Assembly (NCBI GenBank): GCA_947176765.1
Contig: CAMWRX010000002.1
Span: forward strand, 21,218-85,217
Origin: an uncultured bacterium
Lineage (GTDB): Bacteria > Bacillota > Clostridia > Oscillospirales > Oscillospiraceae
Length of the DNA stretch: 64,000 nt
Direction of reading: 5' to 3'
Positions 24,101 through 32,544 of the stretch are shown here, one piece after another. The notes beneath the pieces were generated by a model. The model had not been told where the DNA came from. It saw only the letters and a program-made list of their open reading frames with translations, and ran no database searches. The translations under genes and the position numbers were made by a program. The first letter of the stretch is position 1, and the number at the start of each line of letters is the position of its first letter.

Positions 24101-27100
24101 TTTTGTTCACTGTCACGGACTTGTTCGTCCCGGCGTTGGCGTTGTTGAACGTCCCCGTCAGGCCGGCAATGGTAATGCTGTCACCGCTTGCCAAGTCGCT
24201 CTCCTTCACCGCGGCGGTGACGTCGGCGCTGTTGGTGCCGTCATAAACCTTATTTCCAGCGGTGACAACAGCGGTAACAGCTTTGGGGTTGATCACAAAG
24301 GTGGCGCTCTTCGAGCCGTGGTAATTGCCGTCCTCCTTTGCGCTCACAGTCACGGTGACAGTGCCGGCATTGGTGTGGTTGCCCGCCCCGCCGTTGGTAT
24401 TGGAGTAGGTAATGACGTATTCGCCGGCGTCAACGGTCTGAGTACCCTTTTTCACCGTGACGGCCGGAGTCTTGGCGGCGCCGTCATAGATATAGCTGCT
24501 CGCGGACAGCGTGACTGTGGCGTTCTCCAGGGTGGGCTTTGTGATCTCGAACATAACGCCGGAAGCCACCGTCAGCGTGTAGTTGGCCGTGGCGGCGAGG
24601 GTGCCCTGCGTGATCGCGTACTTACCCACGTTCGCGCCCTCATAGGCAAGCTTGCCGGTCAGCTTATCGCTGCCAAACAGCTGCCCGCCGGTGATCTTGT
24701 AGGTCAGCGTCGGGTCGGCCGCGCCGTATTCCTTATGCTGGCCCGCGTCCGGCGTGACGGTGATCGCCGCCTTGCTGATGACCACTTCTTTTGTGACCGA
24801 TACCGCCGCAGTGTTGGCCGTTTCCGCGATGCTGGCGGTGAGGGTGTACGTTCCCGCGTTGGTGGGGGTCGCGGCTTTGCCGTCCTGCGTCCAGGCAAAC
24901 TTCACAGCGCTGAACTGCGCGCCGGTAACCGTCAGGTCGGCGGCCGTCGGGTTCGCGATCGCCGCGCCGCTATAGTCTCTGTCAGGCTTATAGCTGTCCT
25001 TGAACGTAATCGTAGGCGCGGACTTTTTGATGGTCAGGGCCAGCGTGTTCGTGCTCTGGGCGGCGGAATAATTCCCGTTTGCCGCAATGCTGGCTTTGAT
25101 GGTGTAGGTTCCCGCGTTGGTGGGCAGGCCGGTGGTATAGGAGGTCGAAGTGCCCGCCGCATAGGAGTAGGTAATCGTGCCGCTGAATTCCTCGTCCTTT
25201 ACCAGTGCCACAGTGGGGGCGGTAATTGCCGCCGGGCTCCCGCTGTAAGTCAACTCCTGGGCCGTAGTACCCCATGAGATCACGGGCGTGGCCGGGGAGA
25301 TGGTGAATGTCCCGCTGGCGCTGCCGGAGTAGTTGCCGCTGCCAGCAGCGGTAATGGTCACGGTGGCCGTGCCCGCGTTGATATTGTTGCTGGCGCTGAT
25401 GGTGTACTGGCCGGAGGCAATCGTAACGCTGCCCAGCTTGACCGTCACCTGCTCCGCCGCCGGAGTCTGCGCCGCGCCGTTGTAGGTAAATGTGCCGCTA
25501 ACGGTCACGGTGGCACCGCTCAGCAGGGTTTTCTTGGTGGTGATTTTTGTTCCAGCGCTGCTGTCAGACGCGGTGTGGTTGTTGTCCGCTTTCAGGCGGG
25601 CGTAGAAGGTGTACTCCGTATTGGGCGACAGACCGGTAAAGGTGGGGCTGGTCTGCCAATTCGTGCCGTCCCTGCTGTACTCCGCGCCCGGAATCGTTGT
25701 CAGCGTGATGCTGGTGTCCTTGATGTCCGCGTCTACTGCCGTAGGAGCGGAAGGAGCATCCTGAGCTTTTGCGGTAATCGTTCCGCTGGCCGTAGCAGTG
25801 GTTTGGGACAGACTGTAGTTCCCCGATTTTTCGCCGGTCAGCGTGATATTGCTGGCGGTGATGGTGCGCGCTCCAACATTGGCGCTGTCGTAGGCGAAGC
25901 TCGCCGTGGCGGTCACATCGTCGCTACCTATTATGCCGGTCAAAACGATGGCCGCGTCGGGGGCGTTTGTCGTGCTGTCATAGACCTTCGTGAGTATGCC
26001 GCCAATAGACGGGGTCAGCGTGGCCTTGGCAATGGTGAACGTCTTTGCGGCCGTCCCCATGTAGCTGCCCTTACCTGTCACTGTGGCGGTAGCTGTGCCG
26101 GCGTTCCTGTTGTCGGTATAGGACACGGTATAGTCGGTGTCCTTCACCAGCGTTTTCGTGCCCAGCTTCACAGCCACAGCGGGTGTTTGCTCAGAACCGT
26201 TATAGGTGTAGGTTCCTGTGACGGTAACCGTCGCGCCCGTGATGCTCGCCTGACTGACGGTCAGCTTGTAGCTGGCCGTCGTCGCCGCATGGGCTGCGGT
26301 GCCCGCAATCGTCGCGGTAATGGTCGTCTCGCCGGCCCCGACGATGGTCACCGCACCGGTGCTGGCGTCCACCGTGGCGACGCTCGTATTACTGCTGGAA
26401 TAGGCAGCGGCCGTCCCGCAGCACGTATGGCTCACCTTCTGAGTGAATCCCGCACTGCCGAATGTGACGGCCCTATCGGTCATCGCCGTAAAGGTGTGCT
26501 GGGGGAGCTTGTTGACGCTGATCTGGATGGAGCCGCTCTTACCTCCAACCGTGGCGGTCAGGGTGGCTGTCTGACTGTCTGCCGCGCCGGCGGCAACACT
26601 GACCGTACTGCCATTCAAAGTAATGTCCGAACCACCGCCGGAAATTCCCCAGCTAACGGTCTGCCCGGTCATCTCCGCGCCGTATTGGTCATACACCTTG
26701 GCGGTGTAAACGGCGGTGCCGCCCGGGGCGATGGCATCGGTGTCAATGGGGGTCGTTCCGCTGAGGATCTGGACAAATTTAGGAGTCCTGTATCCAACAT
26801 AGATCCACAAATCCTGCGTCGCTGATGTTGTGCCGCATCTGGCAGTTACCGTGACTATCGGCCCGGTAAGCTCATTTGCTGCGCCCGGATTCTTACCTGC
26901 CGCAGCAAAATTTTTAATGGTCAGCTTCGCGGTGTTATTTTCGCCCGGAGTCAAAGTGATCCCGGCGTCGCTGCTGCTGAGCGACCACTCAACTTGTTGA
27001 GATGTCCCGCCGGTCACGGCAGCGGTAAGCGTGACTACCGTCTCTGCGTTCTCTCCCATTTGGCCGATTGTGGGAACAGCAAATCCGGGCACGTCTTTAC

Positions 27101-28520
27101 TAGAAACTGCCGTGTGGGACGGGCTATACGAAATCGAAATGTCGGTGGGTGAGCCCGAATCTTTGTAGCGCGTTTGGTTCAGCTCAGGATAGGCAAACGC
27201 GTAAATTGAGTACAACGTACCTTCTTTACGGGTAGCAGAGAATTCCTTTCCGCCGATCAATAGATATGTATAGTCGATCCATGTGCTCTGATCGCCCCAG
27301 GTACAGTCAATGCCATACCACTTCCCATCATCCATCTGGACATAGTTCCAGGCATGGGGTCCCCAGTCTTGCGGCAGACCAGATCCCCCGGCGTTTCCGG
27401 TAATAATGGCGCAGGGAATGCCGTACGCATCGCACAGCAGCTTGAACGCCTTGGAATAGCCCGCGCAGACGGTCACGCGCTCCACCAGCGCGCTGTAGGC
27501 CGTCTGGTAACCGCGCCAGCCATTCGCGAACTTGGCCGCTTCCTCCGCATTATAACCTGCCGTTCCCACTCTATAATGCGCATATTCCACGTTGTTGCAG
27601 ACCCAGTCGTACAGGGCCTTGACCTTCTCATACCTGGATGCGCCGGTGAGCTCGCCAATCTCGCCCTTCGCCGCAGCGATCGCCGCATCGATTGCCGCCT
27701 TGTCCCTGGTGTTGGCCTGGTCGTAGTTCGGAGCCGTACTGTTAAATGGGGTAGTGGCATCGCTGTAGCCCTGGGCGCTCATACCATAGGCAATTTCGGC
27801 AAGCGTTACAGTTTGATTGGTATAAGTTCGCGATCCTCCCACCTCTATAGACTCATAACCGCTGGGATATTCAAATTCACCCGCGGTTGTATAATTATAG
27901 CTATACTGTGTATTGACCAGCCAGGACAGCTCCGGATGGTCGTACAGCAGTGCACCGAGTGCCGCTAATATGGTGTCATTGATATATTCAGCGGGAGATC
28001 CAGAATAAGAGATGGAGTAGCTGTTCGTTCCTGTTCTTTTTAGTGTAAGAGTCGCGTCCGTAAACGTTCTATCTTTCACATCGATCTCAGTGAGATCGGC
28101 CTCGACACGAACCTCAGAGATAGGACGAGGCCCGTTTGCAAGATCACTCGCCAGTATCGCGGTATAGAGGGCTTTCGAAGAATCATCCAGCTGCTCAAAA
28201 TAGCTTCCGCCGTATGTTGAACTTTCACCAACGCCAAAGAAGCCGGGCAAAACAAAGACGTCCTCGATGCTGCCAATGCCCTCATGGATCTCAGGCTCAA
28301 TGACCAACGTGGGTGCCCCTGTCTCCGGGGGCTCCGCCTCTTCGGCTTCAGGCTCTTCGGTTTCAGGCTCTTCCGCTTCAGCCTCCTCCGTTTTCGGCTC
28401 TTCCATTTCCACCGTTTCAGCCTGCTCCGGCTCCGCCAGGTCCGTCGCCAGCGCGGATGCTGGCAGCAGGCTCGTCAACAGCGCCAGAACCAGCAGCGCC
28501 GACAAAACTCGTTTTTTCAT
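21129..28520 (-). CDS. Giant SLH-anchored surface protein with transglutaminase-like and MBG repeat domains
   Basis: A 2463-residue exported wall protein. Order of parts: signal peptide (1-26, ending ASALA); acidic Glu/Pro tether (about 27-75); transglutaminase-like domain (about 300-430) with Cys ~351 in TVCAGYSKAF, His ~389 in GPHAWNYV and Asp ~405 in GIDCTWGD; bacterial Ig-like domains (about 510-735); a long tandem array of MBG/YDG-type beta repeats (about 740-2060, recurring YNGSEQTPAV and NAGTATVTITG units); a Ser/Thr-rich linker; and three SLH domains (about 2288-2463) that bind pyruvylated wall polymer. The start at ATG 28520 has AGGAGGT upstream; an upstream Met at 28562 is unlikely. 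The transglutaminase triad suggests peptide cleavage or cross-linking at the surface, with the repeats acting as a stalk or adhesin. Repeats make assembly errors possible. Confidence 0.92.
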   Translation of the reverse strand: MKKRVLSALLVLALLTSLLPASALATDLAEPEQAETVEMEEPKTEEAEAEEPETEEPEAEEAEPPETGAPTLVIEPEIHEGIGSIEDVFVLPGFFGVGESSTYGGSYFEQLDDSSKALYTAILASDLANGPRPISEVRVEADLTEIDVKDRTFTDATLTLKRTGTNSYSISYSGSPAEYINDTILAALGALLYDHPELSWLVNTQYSYNYTTAGEFEYPSGYESIEVGGSRTYTNQTVTLAEIAYGMSAQGYSDATTPFNSTAPNYDQANTRDKAAIDAAIAAAKGEIGELTGASRYEKVKALYDWVCNNVEYAHYRVGTAGYNAEEAAKFANGWRGYQTAYSALVERVTVCAGYSKAFKLLCDAYGIPCAIITGNAGGSGLPQDWGPHAWNYVQMDDGKWYGIDCTWGDQSTWIDYTYLLIGGKEFSATRKEGTLYSIYAFAYPELNQTRYKDSGSPTDISISYSPSHTAVSSKDVPGFAVPTIGQMGENAETVVTLTAAVTGGTSQQVEWSLSSSDAGITLTPGENNTAKLTIKNFAAAGKNPGAANELTGPIVTVTARCGTTSATQDLWIYVGYRTPKFVQILSGTTPIDTDAIAPGGTAVYTAKVYDQYGAEMTGQTVSWGISGGGSDITLNGSTVSVAAGAADSQTATLTATVGGKSGSIQISVNKLPQHTFTAMTDRAVTFGSAGFTQKVSHTCCGTAAAYSSSNTSVATVDASTGAVTIVGAGETTITATIAGTAAHAATTASYKLTVSQASITGATVTVTGTYTYNGSEQTPAVAVKLGTKTLVKDTDYTVSYTDNRNAGTATATVTGKGSYMGTAAKTFTIAKATLTPSIGGILTKVYDSTTNAPDAAIVLTGIIGSDDVTATASFAYDSANVGARTITASNITLTGEKSGNYSLSQTTATASGTITAKAQDAPSAPTAVDADIKDTSITLTTIPGAEYSRDGTNWQTSPTFTGLSPNTEYTFYARLKADNNHTASDSSAGTKITTKKTLLSGATVTVSGTFTYNGAAQTPAAEQVTVKLGSVTIASGQYTISASNNINAGTATVTITAAGSGNYSGSASGTFTISPATPVISWGTTAQELTYSGSPAAITAPTVALVKDEEFSGTITYSYAAGTSTSYTTGLPTNAGTYTIKASIAANGNYSAAQSTNTLALTIKKSAPTITFKDSYKPDRDYSGAAIANPTAADLTVTGAQFSAVKFAWTQDGKAATPTNAGTYTLTASIAETANTAAVSVTKEVVISKAAITVTPDAGQHKEYGAADPTLTYKITGGQLFGSDKLTGKLAYEGANVGKYAITQGTLAATANYTLTVASGVMFEITKPTLENATVTLSASSYIYDGAAKTPAVTVKKGTQTVDAGEYVITYSNTNGGAGNHTNAGTVTVTVSAKEDGNYHGSKSATFVINPKAVTAVVTAGNKVYDGTNSADVTAAVKESDLASGDSITIAGLTGTFNNANAGTNKSVTVNKTNASITGDGVGNYTVTIPATTTANITRATVTIAWASEAQTQTVGYTGSQAVISAPTVSAQNDVTVSVTPKYSYAAEGGSTFTSGLPTNAGTYTVRASIAESGNLTAASADMALTISPKTVGSPVITLSASTFVYDGQPKTPTVTIRDGGKVIPASEYEVVYEDNTDVGTATVTIKNVAGNYNVSGSATFTITERPLTGAAVNVSGTFSYTGAAHTPAPTVTLGGKTLVKDTDYTVGYAGNTNAGTATITITGKGNYTGEVKKTFTIAKATLIADGTGIASGTYEAKLSDLTIAGLTAKLGDTPVAGTWKLTGSAVPNVGDAGTYTATFTPTSGAGNYNTLTAPVKLSIAKTDYSGAKTAKTSAKSGGTATYALTALLPEWGVPGTVSVSGSIFEETPSISGGALSYKLKADAAVNSTGTITIPVTSTNYNGFNLTITVTVADKDVPTLTVSAITVTYNGEAVPSTAIRGTAKAGSITVPGTWAFAAGQGLTNAADSGVKTVIFTPNDAVMYAEVEGTVTVTINKATPTGAPKYTAISASGKTLVDAALTAPDGWPAGTLAWELPTDTGVTANTAYQWTFTPDNANYNTISGSITLWQSSSGGYVPSTPGTSGSSGTSSLPVTTTGQNSFAVTTTTTAAPTASTQGGKATTTVDTATGNEIVKQAVANKSEDVVIAPKVTGSVTKSEVSIPAATVGQIGRQTNASLTIATPVANVTIPNGGLGSLSSTGGAVTVTAEKMGNTVELSVTAGGRTVASVPGGLTLTVPMYYAAPGTVAVLVHDNGTRRVVRKSVTANGSVTIPLNGSAKLEIVDNSKYFYDVPATSWAADAVAFASSRELFNGTGANQFSPNLPMSRGMLATVLHNLESNPYQPFTGVFADVSSGAWYAEGVAWAAANGIVTGYGNGQFGPNDNITREQLAVMLWRYAGKPAATSRSLYFADAYRASDWALEALRWATQNGIINGKGNGILDPTGLATRAETAQMLKNFMERQ

Positions 28521-28795
28521 ATTGAACTTACCTCCTCTGAACCTTATCGATACCAAAGTCACTTAAACCTGTTATTATGCCGGAATCTATACGTCTTCTC
28601 CCCCAAATAATCACAATGTATACAGACGAAGAATACCACACAAACGGCTGATTTTCAATACCTCAACAACATTTTTTAAGTCAATGAAATCACTTTTTGG
28701 ATGGAGCGCGCAAAAAAGTGCACAGTTTTGGAAAAGTGGGCCGAAAAGCATTGATACCCCTTGAAAAGAAAGGGTGTACATCAATGACAAGCCGC

Positions 28796-28824
28796 TCGAC
28801 ATCGACTATCCGGTATGATATAAT
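28796..28824 (+). promoter_or_regulatory. Promoter of the HAD hydrolase gene
   Basis: -35 TCGACA (28796-28801), 17 nt, -10 TATAAT (28819-28824). Upstream, 28749-28788, lies an imperfect inverted repeat (ATTGAT..CCCTT / AAGGG..ATCAAT). The rest of the 343-nt gap 28521-28863 holds the AT-rich start region of the giant gene and nothing else I can name. Confidence 0.75.
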
Positions 28825-28863
28825 AATAAAAAGAGTAAATTATCGGCAAAAAGAGGTGCAGAT

Positions 28864-29526
28864 ATGGTCAAGGCAGTCTTTATCGACTACATGGGAACTA
28901 CCGTGGAGGAGCGCAGCCCGGAGATGGCGGAAATCGTTCGGCGCATCTGCAAAAACAGCAGCGTCCACGATCCCAAACAGGTCCAGCGGTTCATTTTAAA
29001 CATCCGCCGCGGCTATGAGGCGGACAGCTATTTGGAGGCGTATCTCACCGAAGACGAAATCGTGGACCGGCTGATTGCGGATATGGTGGAGCAGATCGGC
29101 CTGACCGATGAACCCTCCGCGCTGTTTGATCTGATCCATGGTCATTGGGTCAACGCCCCTGTGTTTCCGGACGCCCGCGCCTTTTTCGAGCAATGTCCCG
29201 TCCCTATCTATATCATTACAAATAACGGACTTCCTTATATGGAGCAAGCCCTGGGCTGCAACGGGCTGAAGGCGGCGGGTGTGGTCAGCGCGGATACTGC
29301 ACGGGCCTACAAACCCCACCGGGAGATTTTCGACGAAGCTCTGCGGCTCAGCGGCTGTATGCCGGACGAGGTTGTCCACATCGGTGACTCCTATGACACC
29401 GACGTGGTCGGGGCGCGCAGCGCAGGAATCAGGCCGGTGCTGCTCCTTCGGGGGCATGAGAGGCGATGCGACAACGTAGACACCGCAAACGATCTGGCGC
29501 AGGCGCTGGAGCTGCTTTTCAAGTAA
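28864..29526 (+). CDS. HAD-superfamily hydrolase, haloacid-dehalogenase/phosphatase type
   Basis: A 220-residue HAD protein. Motif I reads FIDYMGTT: nucleophile D8 is present but the second Asp (position 10, acid/base in phosphatases) is Met, as in dehalogenase-like or non-phosphatase members. Motif II is YIITNNG, motif III the Lys of ARAYKPHREIFDEAL, motif IV HIGDSYDTDVVGA. A helical cap (about 16-90) is of the C1 type. So the fold is sure and the reaction is not. Promoter TCGACA-17-TATAAT upstream; AGAGGTG precedes the ATG. Followed by an esterase gene 143 nt on. Confidence 0.9.
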   Translation: MVKAVFIDYMGTTVEERSPEMAEIVRRICKNSSVHDPKQVQRFILNIRRGYEADSYLEAYLTEDEIVDRLIADMVEQIGLTDEPSALFDLIHGHWVNAPVFPDARAFFEQCPVPIYIITNNGLPYMEQALGCNGLKAAGVVSADTARAYKPHREIFDEALRLSGCMPDEVVHIGDSYDTDVVGARSAGIRPVLLLRGHERRCDNVDTANDLAQALELLFK

Positions 29527-29669
29527 GCGCATCAAAAAAGGTCGAAAACGCCCCAGCACAGCCCCATCAAGGCGGCATCGCAGAGGAACGGCAGCGGCAG
29601 GATCAGGGTGAAGCCCCCCAACACTTTATTTATGAAGAACAGGAAGCGTCCAGGAAGGAGCGGATGCGC

Positions 29670-30671
29670 ATGAAGAAAAAGTATTGGGCCGCTGCGGCGG
29701 GCGCGGCGGCGGGCGCGTGGTGTATCCACCGCAACAGGAAGTACCCCGTCTGTCCGGAGCTGCGATTTGCCAATAAACTGGCCGTCCCCGGCTGGACGCT
29801 AAACCTGAACACGGCACGGCTGGCAAACCGCTCCTTGGCCTGGATAGGCTTAAAGCAGCCCGCACCACCCCAGGGAATCGAGCGCCGGGGCACTCAGATC
29901 CCGTCTGAGGATGGAACGGCGATCCGCCTGACTATCTACCGGCCCGAAGCCCTTGACTGGGCTGCCCCCTGCCTGGTCTATTTCCATGGCGGCGGGTTTT
30001 GCCTGGGGGATGCGGGCTACATCCACCGCTATGCGGCCCAATATGCGGAAGGCGCCCGGTGCATGGTGGTGTTCGTCCACTACCGCACGTCCGAGGCCGC
30101 CCCCTTCCCTACCCCGTTCCAGGACTGCTATGCCGCCCTCCGTTGGGTGTGGGATAACGCCCCAAGCCTGCGAGTAGACCGGGCGCGCCTCGCCGTGGGC
30201 GGGGACAGCGCCGGGGGCGCCCTGGCCGCCGCCTGCGCCCTGCGGGCCAGAGACGAAAATGGGCCGCGGCTGTGCTTCCAGCTGCTGGTCTACCCTGTGA
30301 CCGACTGCCGGATGGAAACGGTCTCTATGAAAAAATACACGGACAGCCCGCTGTGGAACGCAGGGCTGAACCGAAAAATGTGGGAACTGTATCTCCGGGA
30401 TGGGGACTGCGGGATACCGGAGTACGCCGCACCCATGCTGGCCCATGATTTTTCGGGCCTGCCGCCCACCTATGTGGAAGTGGAGGAGTTTGACTGCCTC
30501 CATGATGAGGGTGCCGCCTATGCACAGGCGCTTCAATCGGCGGGGGTGGATGTTCAGTTGGAAGATATACCCGGAACCTTCCACGGATTCGATTTTTTCT
30601 CTAACAAGGAGGTCTCGAAGGCGATACTCCGAAAAAGGACGCAGGCACTCCAGCTAGTTTTCTGGCGCTGA
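29670..30671 (+). CDS. Alpha/beta hydrolase, hormone-sensitive-lipase family, N-terminal membrane anchor
   Basis: A 333-residue esterase. An Ala-rich N-terminal segment (KKKYWAAAAGAAAGAW) may be an uncleaved anchor. The HSL-family motifs are intact: oxyanion HGGGF near residue 106, nucleophile elbow GDSAGG near 178, acid in EEFDCLHDEG and His in GTFHGFDFF. ATG 29670 is preferred because AAGGAG is 9 nt upstream; ATG 29664 is too close to it. The 143-nt gap before it contains no gene I can support, although the opposite strand can be read as a hydrophobic fragment. Likely acts on short-chain acyl esters; natural substrate unknown. Confidence 0.9.
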   Translation: MKKKYWAAAAGAAAGAWCIHRNRKYPVCPELRFANKLAVPGWTLNLNTARLANRSLAWIGLKQPAPPQGIERRGTQIPSEDGTAIRLTIYRPEALDWAAPCLVYFHGGGFCLGDAGYIHRYAAQYAEGARCMVVFVHYRTSEAAPFPTPFQDCYAALRWVWDNAPSLRVDRARLAVGGDSAGGALAAACALRARDENGPRLCFQLLVYPVTDCRMETVSMKKYTDSPLWNAGLNRKMWELYLRDGDCGIPEYAAPMLAHDFSGLPPTYVEVEEFDCLHDEGAAYAQALQSAGVDVQLEDIPGTFHGFDFFSNKEVSKAILRKRTQALQLVFWR

Positions 30672-30700
30672 ACGGAGCAAAGCCGGATTCTGTCCTCGAA

Positions 30701-30740
30701 AACCGTTGTGCCACAATACTTCCGAAATGGTGATTTTGTA
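30701..30740 (+). repeat. Degenerate dispersed intergenic repeat, copy A
   Basis: Begins AACCGTTGTGCC and continues CTTCCGAAATGGTGATTTTGT. About three-quarters of positions match a stretch at 33175, and the first 12 bases match a stretch at 9713 exactly. Confidence 0.4.
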
Positions 30741-30751
30741 GTGGTAAACCA

Positions 30752-30793
30752 TAAACCGGCAGGCTTCGACATGGAGCCTGCCGGTTTAACTTT
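30752..30793. terminator. Strong hairpin between esterase and patatin genes
   Basis: TAAACCGGCAGGCT and AGCCTGCCGGTTTA form a 14-bp perfect stem with loop TCGACATGG; AACTTTG follows on plus and TGGTTTACC on minus. It serves the convergent esterase and patatin genes. Confidence 0.8.
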
Positions 30794-30855
30794 GAATGGG
30801 CGAGAGCATTGGGGACAGTTTTTTCCGGGCTGTCCAAAGCGCCCCTCTTTATATC

Positions 30856-31704
30856 TCACTCACTGAGGAAAGGAGCGATTTTCGCCCCGTCCCCGTAGCC
30901 TTTCTCATATAGCTTTCGCATATTGTCAGCGTCCCGTTTCAACGTGCTGACGCCGCAGGTGTCGTCAGGGGCAACGATCAGCACCTTCCCCTGCGCCGCA
31001 TAGCGGCGGGCGAGGGCCACGCTCTCATTATAACGCTGTGCCCGCCGCTCCAGCGCCGCCGCGGACAGTGGATACTGTTTTCGGATGCCTCTGGCCAATC
31101 GCTGGTCTTTATCAGGTTTTCTCACGGTATCCACCGGCAGGGTCAGGAGAAGCACCACCTTGTCACAGCCCATCTCAAACGCCTTTTCAATGGGAATCGG
31201 GTCTCCCAACGCCCCGTCGTAGTATGGGACTCCCCCCACTTCGTTGGGGCGGCACACATATGGGATCGCGCTGGAGGCTTTCATGATACTGTAGTCGTCC
31301 TGGGAAATGTCGCGTTTATCAAAATAGTGGGCCTTCCCTGTCTCCGCCTCGGTGGCCACCACCACAAACTCCATAGGGTTCCGGGCAAGGGTGACATAGT
31401 CCACGGGGTATTCCCCGTAGGAATTGCTCAGTGTGCCATAGACGTAGTCCAAATCAACAAAACTTCTCTTGGCGATATAATTCCCGATCCCTGCGTATTC
31501 CTTGCGCAGTCCATACTCTGTGTAGAACCTCAAATTGCGCCGGGCCTGTTTGGCTGCGTAAGAGGTCAAATTTGCGCTCCCGGCGGAAACCCCGATCCCC
31601 AGGTCGAAACAAATGCCATGATCCAGGCAATAATCCAACACTCCCGCGGCGTAGACGCCCCGGTATCCGCCGCCTACATCAACAACGCCGATTTTTGAAC
31701 CCAT
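30856..31704 (-). CDS. Patatin-like phospholipase / acyl hydrolase
   Basis: A 282-residue patatin-family enzyme of the bacterial RssA/YjjU type. Oxyanion GGGYRG is at 11-16, the nucleophile is S40 in GIGVSAGS, and the Asp of the Ser-Asp dyad lies in YYDGALGD near 163. Usually hydrolyses membrane phospholipid or lysophospholipid. It is the second gene of a two-gene operon (12-nt gap) behind a flavodoxin/ferredoxin protein, both controlled by the Rrf2 operator at 32503. The pairing of a lipid hydrolase with a redox protein is unusual and is noted as a finding. Confidence 0.93.
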   Translation of the reverse strand: MGSKIGVVDVGGGYRGVYAAGVLDYCLDHGICFDLGIGVSAGSANLTSYAAKQARRNLRFYTEYGLRKEYAGIGNYIAKRSFVDLDYVYGTLSNSYGEYPVDYVTLARNPMEFVVVATEAETGKAHYFDKRDISQDDYSIMKASSAIPYVCRPNEVGGVPYYDGALGDPIPIEKAFEMGCDKVVLLLTLPVDTVRKPDKDQRLARGIRKQYPLSAAALERRAQRYNESVALARRYAAQGKVLIVAPDDTCGVSTLKRDADNMRKLYEKGYGDGAKIAPFLSE

Positions 31705-31716
31705 TTTGTATCACCC

Positions 31717-32475
31717 TCATAAGTATAGCTCATTGCCCTTTCTCACGGAACACACCTTTTTCATCGCCAACGACGCAGCGGCAACCATCGCGCCGTTTAC
31801 CTTCCTGGCCGACTGGGGACACCGCGTGACGCACCGCATACAGGAGATGCACAGCTTGGAGTCGGCAGTCTTTATATTATCCATGCGGATGGCCTGGGCG
31901 GGACAGCTTTTCGCACATAGACCGCACCCGGTGCAGTTTTTACCCGCCTTGGGGACCATTCCCACCCCGCCCGATTTCTTATAGGGGCGGTTGCCTGGAA
32001 GCGTCCCCACGGGTGAGCAGGCTCCCTCACTGATTTTTTCCAAAATTCTCGACCCGTAACCCTTCAGCTCTTCCTGATCCTGCTGGTCAGGCCGTCCAGC
32101 GGCATACTGGTGCATGATGGAGTGCTCCGCCACTGCGGTGACGGCGGCAATGACTTGGAAACCGCTCTGCCTTGCCAGATCCTCCAGCTCCACCAGCGTG
32201 TCCTCATAAGCCCGGTTGCCGTATACGCACATGACTACGCATCGTGCCTGGTTTCCGTGAATCTTGGCAATCCTTTGGGCCGCCAGAGCCGGAACACGTC
32301 CGCCAAAAGAGGGTACGGCAATCACAGCAAGGTCATTGTCATCTAAATCGGTGCTTTGAAGCGCCGCATCAGTCAGGTCAATCATTCGAATGGTATCTCC
32401 CAATTCTTTTGAGAGCAGATCCGCCGCCCGCTTAGTCCCTCCGGTTGGGCTGAATACAAGCTGGACAATATTCAT
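31717..32475 (-). CDS. EFR1-family flavodoxin-ferredoxin fusion protein
   Basis: A 252-residue protein with an N-terminal flavodoxin-like domain (about 1-165; FSPTGGTKRAADLL is the FMN phosphate loop) and a C-terminal bis-[4Fe-4S] ferredoxin domain (CTGCGLCAKSCP near 182 and CISCMRCVTRCP near 209). It can pass electrons between FMN and Fe-S centres in the cytoplasm. It has a perfect consensus promoter overlapped by an inverted repeat, and the Rrf2-family gene is divergent, so redox-dependent repression is likely. First gene of an operon with the patatin. Confidence 0.93.
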   Translation of the reverse strand: MNIVQLVFSPTGGTKRAADLLSKELGDTIRMIDLTDAALQSTDLDDNDLAVIAVPSFGGRVPALAAQRIAKIHGNQARCVVMCVYGNRAYEDTLVELEDLARQSGFQVIAAVTAVAEHSIMHQYAAGRPDQQDQEELKGYGSRILEKISEGACSPVGTLPGNRPYKKSGGVGMVPKAGKNCTGCGLCAKSCPAQAIRMDNIKTADSKLCISCMRCVTRCPQSARKVNGAMVAAASLAMKKVCSVRKGNELYL

Positions 32476-32502
32476 GGCTGGTTCCCCCTGTAATATTTAA
32501 GC

Positions 32503-32536
32503 TTACACCTCTGATTATAGCGCGCAAAAGGTGTAA
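32503..32536. promoter_or_regulatory. Rrf2-type operator over the EFR1 promoter
   Basis: TTACACCT (32503-32510) and AGGTGTAA (32529-32536) are perfect 8-bp inverted arms 18 nt apart. One arm touches the -35 side of the spacer and the other lies just after the -10 box of the minus-strand promoter. Confidence 0.7.
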
Positions 32537-32542
32537 TGTCAA
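32514..32542 (-). promoter_or_regulatory. Perfect consensus promoter of the EFR1-patatin operon
   Basis: Minus strand: -35 TTGACA (32537-32542), 17 nt, -10 TATAAT (32514-32519). Full consensus promoters normally need a repressor; the inverted repeat above fits that. Confidence 0.9.
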
Positions 32543-32544
32543 CA

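Noticed and set aside
21765..25277. An 1170-codon antisense frame within the giant MBG/SLH gene
   Set aside because: Same effect: repetitive GC-rich codons on the coding strand keep the opposite frame open. Gly/Arg-rich product, no recognisable fold.
28749..28788. Imperfect inverted repeat upstream of the HAD gene as a riboswitch
   Set aside because: It lies upstream of the promoter, not in the transcript, and matches no aptamer I know.
29532..29729. Minus-strand hydrophobic frame (GRFLFFINKVLGGFTLILPL) overlapping the esterase start
   Set aside because: Overlaps the ribosome site and signal-anchor of the esterase and has no start context. It could be a remnant of a membrane-protein gene but cannot be supported.
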